From Microcaldota archaeon (GTDB taxonomy: Archaea > Micrarchaeota > Micrarchaeia > Micrarchaeales > CABMGC01): a stretch of DNA of 38,099 bases. The DNA lies in the NCBI GenBank assembly GCA_021792235.1, contig JAJYVC010000003.1:960-39058 (forward strand). Direction: 5' to 3'. Each line of letters opens with the position of its first letter. The first letter of the stretch is position 1. This document shows, piece by piece, positions 30,391-38,099 of this stretch. The notes beneath the pieces are model-generated. The model did no database searches and was not told the DNA's origin. It saw nothing but the letters and a program-made list of their open reading frames with translations. The position numbers and the translations under genes are program-made.

Positions 30391-32697
30391 GTGATCAAAT
30401 CAATCGAGCTTAGGAACTGGAAGACGCACAAGAACACAAAGCTCGACTTCTCCAAAGGAACAAACATACTTATAGGGCAGATGGGTGCAGGCAAGAGCTC
30501 TTTGATGGATGCAATATCCTTCGCACTTTTCGGTACTTTCCCTGCAATACAGCATAAAAGGGTGGGCGTGAGCAGGCTGATAAGGAACAAGCCCGAACAG
30601 GAAAAGGAAGCCCACGTCAAATTGGGCCTTGAGATAAATGGGGAGAGCTACCTGATTACAAGGGAACTGGATCTCAAGGGAAAATCGACTGCAACCATAG
30701 AGAAAAATGGTGCATACCTCCAGTCGCAACCTGAAAGGGTGACTGAGGAAGTGGAGCGGATACTAAAGACTGATTACGACCTTTTCTCAAAGGCAGTGTA
30801 TTCTGAGCAGAACCAGCTGGACTACTTCCTGGATCTTCGGGCTTCCGAAAGGAAGAAGCAGATAGATGGGCTGCTCGGCTTGGACAGATTCGCAACAGCG
30901 CAGGACAATGCGACGTCGTTGCTGAATAGGATAAGGGACATGATATCAGACAGTGAAAGGATAGCAAGGGAATTCGATATAGACAAGGCAGCATCGGAAT
31001 TGCAGGAGATGAAGTCGAGTCTCGATATGCTGAGAACTGAAAAAACCAATGCCCAGGAAGGCGTAAAGGCGCAGAAGGAAGTGAAATCGAAACTGGAATC
31101 CGAGGCGTCGTCCCTCAAGGAAATGAGGGTCAGGAAATCTGCGCTGATGGAGGAGATAAAAAGCCTTAAGGATAGGATATCTCTCCTTGAAGCAGAGATA
31201 AATAAGACAGACCATGCTGCCCTCCGCAAAAAACAGGACGTAATTGAAGAGAAGAATCATATACGCAGCGAGATTGAAAATCTAAACCGGCTTGAGAAGC
31301 GAGTATCAGAGGTGGAGAGCAATGCAAATAAGGAGATTGGCAGGCTAGTCTCTGAAATAGATGGTGCGAGGAAGGATGCAGCTGAAAAGATTAGAATAGA
31401 TAAGGAGCTCGAGAAAAAAAGCAGCATGGACATACAGAAGAGCATGGCAGAATGCAATAGCTCCATAGAAAAAATCTCAGATGATCTCGCGCATTCAAGA
31501 TCCATAGTGTCGGAGACAGAGAAGCAGCTCAAGGACCTGGTAGATCATTTGGGCAAATGCCCAGTATGCGAACGTGCAATTGATGACCAGACAAAGGAAA
31601 GGATAAAAGAGTCAAAGAGTAGCCTAATACGCGAACACGCAGCGAGGTTGAAGACCCTTGAAGCAGAGCTGCTCAAGAAAAGATCTGAGCTGAATGGTCT
31701 CACGACCCTTCAGGCATCTGTTGCATCTCTGCAAGAGAGCAGGAAACGCTATCTGGGCGCAGAGGAGAGGATAAAGGGGCTCGAATCAAGGCTTTCTGCA
31801 GCGAAAGTACAGCAAGAAAAGTCAAAGAAGGAACGCAACGATTTCATTTCAGAGATTAATTCAGCAAACGAGAGGCTGCGCAAGTCAACTTCTGAACTCG
31901 ATGCAATAGAACGCATAGAAAGGCACACTTTCGAAAAGGAAAGAATGTCAAAGGAGCTATTGGCTAAGAGCCAAGCATGTAATGCCATAGCAGTTGATGA
32001 CAGAAGGATAGATGAGATAGAGGTACGGCTGAGGAACGCCGTAGCAGAGATGAGCAGGTACGAAACCATCCTGGATTCTGCCTTCAGAGGCATAAGGGAC
32101 AAGGAGATGCAGATAGGTGCAAAGGAATCAGAGATGGCACGGATAAGGAGGATACACGACGACGTGAAGGCCAAGAAGGAGCTCGTGGAGAATCTCTCGA
32201 AGTTCAAGATGGCATTATCAGAGACGCAGTCAGCGCTGAGGGTAAAACTCATCAATTCCATAAATGAAGTGATGCACGGCGTATGGAAGGAGCTTTATCC
32301 GTATGGTGACTACGAGAGCGTGATACTTGATGCGTCAGAGAGTGGTTATGAGCTCAAGGTGAGGACCATCGTGAACAACGAGCATGTCTGGGAAGATGTC
32401 GAAGCGATAGCAAGCGGAGGCGAAAGGAGCACTGCCTGCCTGGCCATGAGGGTTGCGTTCTCCCTTGTGCTCGTACCAAACCTCAAATGGCTCATATTGG
32501 ATGAGCCGACGCACAACATAGACCGGCAGGGCTTGTCGAAGTTCGTTCAGATGTTCAGCGAGACGCTGCCGAGCATGGTGGATCAGGTGTTCATAATAAC
32601 TCATGACGAGATGCTTAAACAGGTGAACGACGCCAAGATATACGTACTAGACAGGAACAAGGAACTGAATCAGGAGACGATGGTGTCTCAGGGATGA
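30391..32697 (+). CDS. rad50: DNA double-strand-break repair ATPase Rad50
   Basis: A 768-residue SMC-like ATPase. The N-terminal lobe has IELRNWKTHKNTKLDF, Walker A LIGQMGAGKSSLMDAISFAL and Q-loop SEQNQLDYFL. Two long coiled-coil arms flank the zinc hook GKCPVCERAI (Cys390/Cys393). The C-terminal lobe has the ABC signature ASGGERSTACLAMR, Walker B WLILDEPTHNID and IITHDEML. It acts with Mre11 at DNA ends, but no mre11 is adjacent, unlike the common archaeal mre11-rad50 operon. At 768 residues it is somewhat shorter than typical archaeal Rad50 (~850-900), from shorter arms. The start is a GTG at 30391, 46 bp after aEF-1beta. Confidence 0.93.
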   Translation: MIKSIELRNWKTHKNTKLDFSKGTNILIGQMGAGKSSLMDAISFALFGTFPAIQHKRVGVSRLIRNKPEQEKEAHVKLGLEINGESYLITRELDLKGKSTATIEKNGAYLQSQPERVTEEVERILKTDYDLFSKAVYSEQNQLDYFLDLRASERKKQIDGLLGLDRFATAQDNATSLLNRIRDMISDSERIAREFDIDKAASELQEMKSSLDMLRTEKTNAQEGVKAQKEVKSKLESEASSLKEMRVRKSALMEEIKSLKDRISLLEAEINKTDHAALRKKQDVIEEKNHIRSEIENLNRLEKRVSEVESNANKEIGRLVSEIDGARKDAAEKIRIDKELEKKSSMDIQKSMAECNSSIEKISDDLAHSRSIVSETEKQLKDLVDHLGKCPVCERAIDDQTKERIKESKSSLIREHAARLKTLEAELLKKRSELNGLTTLQASVASLQESRKRYLGAEERIKGLESRLSAAKVQQEKSKKERNDFISEINSANERLRKSTSELDAIERIERHTFEKERMSKELLAKSQACNAIAVDDRRIDEIEVRLRNAVAEMSRYETILDSAFRGIRDKEMQIGAKESEMARIRRIHDDVKAKKELVENLSKFKMALSETQSALRVKLINSINEVMHGVWKELYPYGDYESVILDASESGYELKVRTIVNNEHVWEDVEAIASGGERSTACLAMRVAFSLVLVPNLKWLILDEPTHNIDRQGLSKFVQMFSETLPSMVDQVFIITHDEMLKQVNDAKIYVLDRNKELNQETMVSQG

Positions 32698-32712
32698 CTT
32701 TCGAGGTACGGG

Positions 32713-33744
32713 CTAGATGGTGTCTAGGCCAAAAGAGCTATCGGACTTCTCCTCCGTCCTTCCCAGCACAGAAGAGCCGCTCACCCCAGTGAATATGGCT
32801 ATTACCTCTATATTATCTCCGAATTCTGGATCGAGCCTCGCACCCCATATGACGTTTGCGTTAGGTGCGCTCCTTGAAGTGAGCTTCTCTCCAATCTGAT
32901 TGGCATCGCCCAAAGTCAAGCCCGGTCCGCCGGTTATGTGCAGAAGCACGCCAGTAGCATTTGAATAATCCACATCAAGCAGCTTGTTCTTCAACGTGTC
33001 CCTAACTACATCCTCGACTCTGTTTGAGCCTCTCGCGCTGCCCACGCTTATCATCGCGAGACCTCCAACTGACATTATCGTCCTTACGTCGGCGAAATCC
33101 AGATTTATCAGGCTGGGTTGGGTTATCGCCTCGGTTATTCCCCTCACCGCCTTCATCGTTATCTCATCAGCCATAGCAAAGGCCTTCTCCATGGGCAGGT
33201 TGGGATACACCTCCACGAGTCTTTGGTTGTCTATCACTATTAGCGTGTCTATGTGTTGTCTGAGCTTCTGTATCCCCTTCCTTGCAATCTCAAGCCTTAC
33301 TCTCTCCAGGGCGAAAGGTATGGTCACTATGCCTATGACTATGGAACCGTTGTCCTTCAGTGTCCTGCCTACCACGGGTGCGGCGCCTGTGCCCGTGCCC
33401 CCTCCCATTCCGGCGCACAGGAATGCCATGTTGAGGTCGCGTGTGAGTATCTCAAGCTCGTTCTTTGAGAGGTCTGCAGCCTTCTCCCCTATATCCGGAT
33501 ATCCTCCCGCACCCAGTCCGTGTGTAAGCGCGCCGCCAAGCATGAGCTTTGTTATGTTCGGATTCATCATATTCAGCTGCTTTGAATCGGTATTGAATGC
33601 GAACAGCTTCGCGCCTTTTATGTCAGCGCCGCTAAGCCTCTGCACCGTGTTGTTTCCTCCACCGCCCACACCGACCACCCCTATCCTGGGCTTGAAAAGA
33701 TCATAGTCCTCAAAATCCGATCCATGCATCGTGCTTTCTTCCAT
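32713..33744 (-). CDS. ftsZ: Cell division protein FtsZ
   Basis: A 343-residue tubulin-like GTPase. Motifs: IGVVGVGGGGNNTVQRL, AFNTDSKQL, CAGMGGGTGTGAAPVV (tubulin signature), IVTIPFALE, DNQRLVEVYP, FADVRTIMSVGG and the T7-loop region. It polymerises with GTP to form the division ring. A 20-residue acidic N-terminus precedes the GTPase core and the C-terminus is a short acidic tail. It is convergent with rad50 (15-bp gap) and divergent from polX, with a TATA-like AATTAAAAA near 33775-33783 serving it. Confidence 0.96.
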   Translation of the reverse strand: MEESTMHGSDFEDYDLFKPRIGVVGVGGGGNNTVQRLSGADIKGAKLFAFNTDSKQLNMMNPNITKLMLGGALTHGLGAGGYPDIGEKAADLSKNELEILTRDLNMAFLCAGMGGGTGTGAAPVVGRTLKDNGSIVIGIVTIPFALERVRLEIARKGIQKLRQHIDTLIVIDNQRLVEVYPNLPMEKAFAMADEITMKAVRGITEAITQPSLINLDFADVRTIMSVGGLAMISVGSARGSNRVEDVVRDTLKNKLLDVDYSNATGVLLHITGGPGLTLGDANQIGEKLTSRSAPNANVIWGARLDPEFGDNIEVIAIFTGVSGSSVLGRTEEKSDSSFGLDTI

Positions 33745-33854
33745 GATGTCGCCAGAGATTATTTGTTCATACCGAATTAAAAACCTTTCCTGTATTCAGC
33801 GTCGGATTTCTTGGCTGCAAGAAGGCTTTAATTTGTTGGGCGGCAAATCATATC

Positions 33855-35579
33855 ATGTACAACTCCCAGATTGCGGAAATGCTCAGCGAGATCGCGGACA
33901 TGCTGTCCCTCGACGAGAAGGATAGGAAGTTCGAGGTGCGTGCGTACAGGAAGGCAGCACTCACCATATCTGGGCTGCAGGAGGACGTGGCCGAGATCTA
34001 CAAGAAGGGTGGGATCGATGCAATCATGGAACTGCCAGGCATAGGTAAGGGCATAGCAGCATCGGTCAAGGAGTACATAGAGACTGGAAGGATGTCCAAG
34101 TTCGATGACCTGAAGAAAAAGTATCCTCTCGATTTTAAGTCGCTTACCAGCATACAGGGAATGGGTGCCAAGAAGGCCTTCAAGCTCTACAAGTATCTCA
34201 AGATAAAGGACGTGGATGACTTGAAGAGGGCAGTGTCAAAGCACAGGATAAGGGACCTAGGCGGATTTGGGGAGAAGAGCGAGGAGGACATAAGCAAGGG
34301 CATAGCGATAATGGAGGCAAGCATGGGCCGCATGGCCCTGGGAGCGGCACTGCCTGAAGCTGAGGATATTGTAAGGAAGCTCAACGAATCTGGTCTTGTC
34401 GGGAGGTCAGCCATAGCTGGGTCGACAAGGAGGATGAAGGAGACTGTGGGAGACCTTGACATACTTGTGACCTCTTCAAAGTCAGAGAAGGTCATGGACT
34501 TCATATCCAAGATGGAAGAGGTGGAGGATGTGGTCCTCAGTGGTCCGACCAAGATCACTGTGCGACTTAGGATAGGTCTCAATTGCGATATCAGAGTCGT
34601 TGAACAGGACAGCTTCGGTGCTGCGTTGCAGTACTTCACAGGCAACAAGGATCACAATGTCAAGGTAAGACAGATAGCCATACGGCTCGGATACAAGCTC
34701 AACGAATACGGCCTGTTCAATAAGAATGGCAGGAATGTGGCTGGAAAAGACGAGGAAAGCATATATAAGAAGCTGGGCATGGAAATCATGGATCCCGAGA
34801 TGCGGGAGGACAGGGGTGAGGTAGAGCTTTCGCTGCAACACAAGATACCAAAAGTGGTGCAGCTGGGCGATATGGTTGGAGATCTGCATGTGCACACAAA
34901 CCACAGCGACGGATCTGCTACCATACTTGAAATGGCCAATGCAGCAAGGGAAATAGGCAGGAAGTACATAGGCATATCTGACCACTCAAAGAGCGAGTAC
35001 GTTGCGCACGGGATGGACGACAAGCAGTTCGAAAAGCACCTCTCCGAGATAGACAAGGCAAACGAGAAGCTTGAAGGAATAAGGCTGCTTAAGAGCGCCG
35101 AAATAGACATACTCAAGGATGGAAGCCTTGATCTCAGCAAGAAGACTATATCGCTGATGGACTACACTCTGGCAAGCATACACACAAACCTCAACATGGG
35201 CAGAGAAGAGATGACAAAGAGGGTTATTTTAGCAATGGAGAGCGGATACGTGAGCATATTTGCGCATCCCACAGACAGGATTATCAATGTAAGAAAACCG
35301 ATAGACATAGACCTTGACAAGGTATTCCAGGCTGCTGAGGATAATGGCGTTATCCTGGAAATCGACGGATACCCAGACAGGCTTGACCTCAATGATGAGA
35401 ATATAATGAGAGCGAGACACTATAAGGTGAAGTTTTCCATAGATACTGATTCTCACAGTCCTGCGCACCTATCACTTATGAGATACGGTGTGAGCACCGC
35501 AAAGCGCGGCTGGCTTACTCCTGACAGGGTCGTAAACACACTTGGCGTAGATAGGCTTGTGCGACTGTTTAGGCGTTGA
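33855..35579 (+). CDS. polX: DNA polymerase X family protein with PHP domain
   Basis: A 574-residue PolX. The N-terminal HhH region is clear (ELPGIGKGIAASVKEYIETG, TSIQGMGAKKAFKLYK). The nucleotidyltransferase palm has AIAGSTRRMKETVGDLDILV (G-S motif and D-x-D metal ligands) and a third aspartate in CDIRVVEQ, followed by ALQYFTGNKDHNVKVRQIA. The C-terminal PHP domain has the metal-binding DLHVHTNHSDG, GISDHSKSEYVAHG, SIHTNL, IFAHPTDR and FSIDTDSHSP. Such enzymes act in base-excision and gap-filling repair with PHP-linked 3'-5' exonuclease or phosphoesterase activity. A TATA-like GCTTTAATTT (33824-33833) fits a leaderless ATG at 33855. Confidence 0.95.
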   Translation: MYNSQIAEMLSEIADMLSLDEKDRKFEVRAYRKAALTISGLQEDVAEIYKKGGIDAIMELPGIGKGIAASVKEYIETGRMSKFDDLKKKYPLDFKSLTSIQGMGAKKAFKLYKYLKIKDVDDLKRAVSKHRIRDLGGFGEKSEEDISKGIAIMEASMGRMALGAALPEAEDIVRKLNESGLVGRSAIAGSTRRMKETVGDLDILVTSSKSEKVMDFISKMEEVEDVVLSGPTKITVRLRIGLNCDIRVVEQDSFGAALQYFTGNKDHNVKVRQIAIRLGYKLNEYGLFNKNGRNVAGKDEESIYKKLGMEIMDPEMREDRGEVELSLQHKIPKVVQLGDMVGDLHVHTNHSDGSATILEMANAAREIGRKYIGISDHSKSEYVAHGMDDKQFEKHLSEIDKANEKLEGIRLLKSAEIDILKDGSLDLSKKTISLMDYTLASIHTNLNMGREEMTKRVILAMESGYVSIFAHPTDRIINVRKPIDIDLDKVFQAAEDNGVILEIDGYPDRLDLNDENIMRARHYKVKFSIDTDSHSPAHLSLMRYGVSTAKRGWLTPDRVVNTLGVDRLVRLFRR

Positions 35580-35602
35580 ATAATCAAAATTTCGTAGCAA
35601 AC

Positions 35603-35612
35603 GCTTAAATAT
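35603..35612 (+). promoter_or_regulatory. TATA box of the RavA-like operon
   Basis: GCTTAAATAT, centred about 27 bases before the ATG at 35634, predicting a leaderless mRNA. Confidence 0.55.
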
Positions 35613-35633
35613 GCTCCAAAATGACTTCATATC

Positions 35634-36950
35634 ATGCGGATATTTGGGATTAAGGATCGCCACGTTTCAGCAGATGGACAGTCTGAACTCAAGGCGCAGG
35701 CAAGGCCAGCAGAATCTCTGCAGGAGCCCAAAGGCGATGCGAAAAGACTCACGGATGATGCGACGCTGCTCCCCAAGCTTAAGGAATTTTATGTTCAGCT
35801 TGCGAGTCCGTTCATAAACAAGGAGGAAGAGGCAAAGCTCATAGCCCTAGCGCTTGTGGCTAAGGAGCATGTGATGCTCGTAAGCGAGCCAGGCACTGCG
35901 AAATCAGCGCTTGCGATAAGGGCAGGAGAGCTTACAGAATCCAAGGTGTTCAAGAAGCAGCTTAGCAAGTTCACCGATCCCGCGGAGCTCTTCGGCCCTC
36001 CAAATGCAAAGCTAATACTCGAAGAAGGCAAGTTCCAGATAGTGACCACAGGAATGCTGCCTGAAGCGGACATAGCATTCATAGATGAGATATTCAGGGG
36101 AGGATCTGCCATAAGGGACACGCTGTTGCTCATAATGAATGAGAGGGTTATGTTCAATGGCCAGGAGACTATTCCAGCACCTGTCAGAACGGTGATCAGC
36201 GCTACAAACTTCGTCTCATACGACGAAGAGGATCAGGCGCTCTACGATAGGTTCATGCTCAGGCACTTCATATCTCCGCTGGCCAAAAAGGATTGGGGAG
36301 GACTGGTTCAGGCTACATGGAATGTCGAATTCAACAGGACAGCCAGCGTCAAGGAACCTGTGCTTACTCTGGCAGACCTTGATGCGCTCTACGACAGACT
36401 AAGTAAGGTTAACAAATCCAACGTTAAGGATATACTTGAGAGTATATACGAAAAAGCCGAGGAGGTGCTTAAGATCCATATAACTGACAGGAGGAAGGGA
36501 AGGTCGCTGAAAATGATAGCGGCAAGCGCGCTGCTAGAGGGCAGGACCAAAACTACTGTAGAGGATCTGATGGTCCTGAAATACATAATACCTCACGATG
36601 AGGAAGAAGCTGCAAGAGTCACTGCAATGCTCGAAGATATAATATCTCCGGTAAACCACATAAATCGGCTGTCCAGGATAAACGAGAACATGGTTAGTGC
36701 AATTGACCAGTTCCGGCAGGATCCATCCGTTGTAAAAGATATAGCTCACGACCTGGAGGTTACTGCGAAGGCTTCCGAAGAGGCTAAAAAGCTCATAGGT
36801 CTTCATTCTGACAAGGAACTGAGGAGGACTGCAAGGGCTGTGATCAGATCTGCAAAGGAGCTATCATCCCTTCTCAGCGACCTGAAGGCGGAGAGGGAAG
36901 CAAAGGCTGCCGAGCTTACTGTGGTGGCGAGGAATGAGGTGTACGGCTGA
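35634..36950 (+). CDS. MoxR-family AAA+ ATPase, RavA-like
   Basis: A 438-residue ATPase of the RavA branch of MoxR proteins. After a ~50-residue variable N-terminus: Walker A VSEPGTAKSALAIRAG, KFTDPAELFGPPN, Walker B ADIAFIDEIFRGGSAIRDTL, MNERVMFNGQ, TVISATNFVSYDEEDQALYDRF (sensor 1 and arginine finger), a lid with DRRKGRSLKMIAASALLEGR, and a long helical C-terminal tail (~300-438). In bacteria RavA works with the VWA protein ViaA; the next gene overlaps by one base (TGATG) and looks like such a partner. A chaperone-like role in complex assembly is inferred. Confidence 0.9.
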   Translation: MRIFGIKDRHVSADGQSELKAQARPAESLQEPKGDAKRLTDDATLLPKLKEFYVQLASPFINKEEEAKLIALALVAKEHVMLVSEPGTAKSALAIRAGELTESKVFKKQLSKFTDPAELFGPPNAKLILEEGKFQIVTTGMLPEADIAFIDEIFRGGSAIRDTLLLIMNERVMFNGQETIPAPVRTVISATNFVSYDEEDQALYDRFMLRHFISPLAKKDWGGLVQATWNVEFNRTASVKEPVLTLADLDALYDRLSKVNKSNVKDILESIYEKAEEVLKIHITDRRKGRSLKMIAASALLEGRTKTTVEDLMVLKYIIPHDEEEAARVTAMLEDIISPVNHINRLSRINENMVSAIDQFRQDPSVVKDIAHDLEVTAKASEEAKKLIGLHSDKELRRTARAVIRSAKELSSLLSDLKAEREAKAAELTVVARNEVYG

Positions 36951-38099
36951 TGGCCGTAGCCACCAAGAACGAGGAATTGAAGAAGCAGGGAAAGGTATCT
37001 GAAAGTTCCTTGAAGGGAATAGACCCGTCAGCACATGCAGACAAGTATCGTTCAGATGATATAAGTCATATCATAGAGCAGCTCACCGGAAACAAACTAT
37101 CAAGCGTAATGCTGAATGATATCTTCAACATGCTCTTCCTGCCACATCCAAGGCTCAGGGAGGGCTATCCGGAGCAGGACAAGGATTACTATGAGATGAT
37201 GTCAAGCCTTCTGCCACAGATACAGGCATCAGGCATAAAGTCTCGCACAGTGTCAAATGTGGAAGCTAGTACTGTGGCTACAGTGAACATAGCCATAAAC
37301 TTGATCAAGTCGCTGGAGGAGATGGCTGATGGACAGAATCCACGCGGACAGCAAGGCCAGCAGAACCAGCAGCAGTCCGGAGGGCAGCAGCAGAACGACG
37401 GATCACAATCAGGCCAGCAGTCTGGAAATCAGCAGAATGCAAACAGCCAGCAGGGCCGTCAGCAATCCCAGCAGAACCAGCAAGGCCAGCAGAATATGCA
37501 GCAATCAGCAAGCCTGAGCCAACGACAGGATTCGGATGACATAAATCCTGGCGATCAGGCTGATGCCGCGGAACTGCTCAAGAAGCTGCTGGAAAACAGC
37601 GCGATGATGAAGGAGCTGCAGAAGATGCTTGAAGACTTGCGCAAACAGATGCAACAACAATCCCGTTCAGGCATGATGTCCAACCTCTCAACCGGCCAGG
37701 TTCCGGAGAAGGCTGCCGAAGGCGCCATGAAGAAGGGCGGTGACCAGAATGAGAGTATGAAGGACCTTCAGGATCGCGCATCGCAGGCTGGAAAGGATCC
37801 CGGGAGCCTGGAGTTCAACAACTATGATGCCCTAGCATCGTATATCTCGAAGAGAACGGATATACGCGACCTGCTCAAAGTGCTTACCGGCATCTCCAAC
37901 CCTATGTCAACGACGAAGGATGACAGTCACTTTACAAGAGGCGAATATGGGGGATACGAGATAGGTTCGGATTTCAGATCCATAGCCGCATCAGCATACG
38001 CTTATCCGAAGGAGGTACTCTTTGCCCTGTACTCTCAGAAGAAGCTTCCGAAGTATGAACGGGTGGTTAGGGAGAATGAGAAGATAAGGTATGTCATAT
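36950..38099 (+). CDS. Probable VWA-type partner of the RavA-like ATPase, partial (runs off right edge)
   Basis: An open frame of 383 codons with no stop before the window edge, starting at an ATG that overlaps the preceding stop codon. A helical N-terminal domain (~1-125; e.g. LNDIFNMLFLPHPRLREGYP) is followed by a low-complexity Gln/Gly/Ser/Asn-rich segment (~129-186), helices rich in Lys, Met and Gln (LLKKLLENSAMMKELQKML), and a conserved-looking part (SYISKRTDIRDLLKVLTG, GGYEIGSDFRSIAASAYAYP) of the kind that precedes a von Willebrand A domain in ViaA/CoxE-like proteins. The VWA domain itself, if present, lies beyond the window, so the partner assignment rests mainly on gene coupling. Confidence 0.7.
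   Translation, partial: MAVATKNEELKKQGKVSESSLKGIDPSAHADKYRSDDISHIIEQLTGNKLSSVMLNDIFNMLFLPHPRLREGYPEQDKDYYEMMSSLLPQIQASGIKSRTVSNVEASTVATVNIAINLIKSLEEMADGQNPRGQQGQQNQQQSGGQQQNDGSQSGQQSGNQQNANSQQGRQQSQQNQQGQQNMQQSASLSQRQDSDDINPGDQADAAELLKKLLENSAMMKELQKMLEDLRKQMQQQSRSGMMSNLSTGQVPEKAAEGAMKKGGDQNESMKDLQDRASQAGKDPGSLEFNNYDALASYISKRTDIRDLLKVLTGISNPMSTTKDDSHFTRGEYGGYEIGSDFRSIAASAYAYPKEVLFALYSQKKLPKYERVVRENEKIRYVI
37334..37507 (+). repeat. Glutamine-rich low-complexity repeat within the RavA-partner gene
   Basis: Imperfect CAGCAR/AAY units encode about 58 residues of which roughly half are glutamine, with the rest mostly Gly, Ser and Asn. It is in frame and uninterrupted, linking two helical parts of the protein. 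Confidence 0.85.

Noticed and set aside
33745-33854. Replication origin between ftsZ and polX
   Set aside because: Only TATA-like sequences for the two divergent genes are visible; no repeated origin-box motifs and no orc1/cdc6 gene nearby.
37334-37507. CRISPR array or tandem-repeat locus
   Set aside because: The repetition is codon-level CAG/CAA in an open frame; there are no spaced identical repeats.

Overview
This window is archaeal chromosome. The evidence is a set of archaea-specific genes (RNA polymerase subunit F, ribosomal protein L21e, aEF-1beta with its small zinc-ribbon partner, ApgM-type phosphoglycerate mutase, DUF2070, DUF655, Rad50 with a zinc hook, FtsZ), a tRNA-Tyr with an intron in the anticodon loop, and TATA boxes that commonly sit about 25-35 bases ahead of the start codon, so that many mRNAs should be leaderless or nearly so. 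GC content is in the upper 40s by eye and genes are tightly packed. Gene content and reduced glycolysis fit a small-genome DPANN-type archaeon such as a Micrarchaeota/ARMAN relative; that placement is inference.

Layout. 1-750: the start of a tyrosine recombinase beside tRNA-Asp, probably one edge of an integrated element. 814-3837: a coiled-coil membrane-anchored protein and a sucrose-phosphate phosphatase/synthase fusion in reversed domain order. 3865-8209: tRNA-Tyr, then a membrane-anchored double-AAA ATPase directly abutting a lone NuoM-like subunit. 8206-11697 (minus): UppS, DUF2070 and a polyprenol-kinase-like protein, a coherent lipid-carrier operon. 11858-16859: enolase and ApgM (minus), a small conserved protein, adenine phosphoribosyltransferase and pyruvate kinase; together enolase, ApgM and Pyk cover 3-phosphoglycerate to pyruvate. 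16940-20055: DedA protein, a TATA-binding protein made of only ONE repeat, L21e, a HAD phosphatase, and DUF655-RpoF. 20180-23093: two ankyrin-repeat proteins and a MoxR ATPase. 23094-25539: an ACT-domain protein divergent from three tandem GNAT genes, each preceded by the same inverted repeat. 25571-28907: an M20 amidohydrolase, tRNA-Arg(CCU), a DDAH-like amidinohydrolase and an exported protein with a possible thioredoxin-like fold. 29194-30344: a membrane protein, tRNA-Arg(GCG), and the zinc-ribbon/aEF-1beta pair. 30391-35579: Rad50, FtsZ (minus) and PolX/PHP. 35634-38099: a RavA-like MoxR ATPase overlapping a partner with a glutamine-rich linker that runs off the right edge.

The most noteworthy items are: (1) the half-length TBP, which would have to work as a homodimer and resembles the inferred ancestor of all TBPs; (2) a small apparent regulon in which one inverted repeat (TGTATC-N4-GATACA type) precedes three GNAT paralogues and abuts the start of an ACT-domain gene that may encode its regulator; (3) the N-terminal phosphatase/C-terminal synthase sucrose enzyme; (4) the pairing of a membrane AAA machine with a lone complex-I-type subunit; and (5) a prion-like Gln/Asn-rich segment in the RavA partner. 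No rRNA, CRISPR array, insertion sequence or replication origin was recognised.
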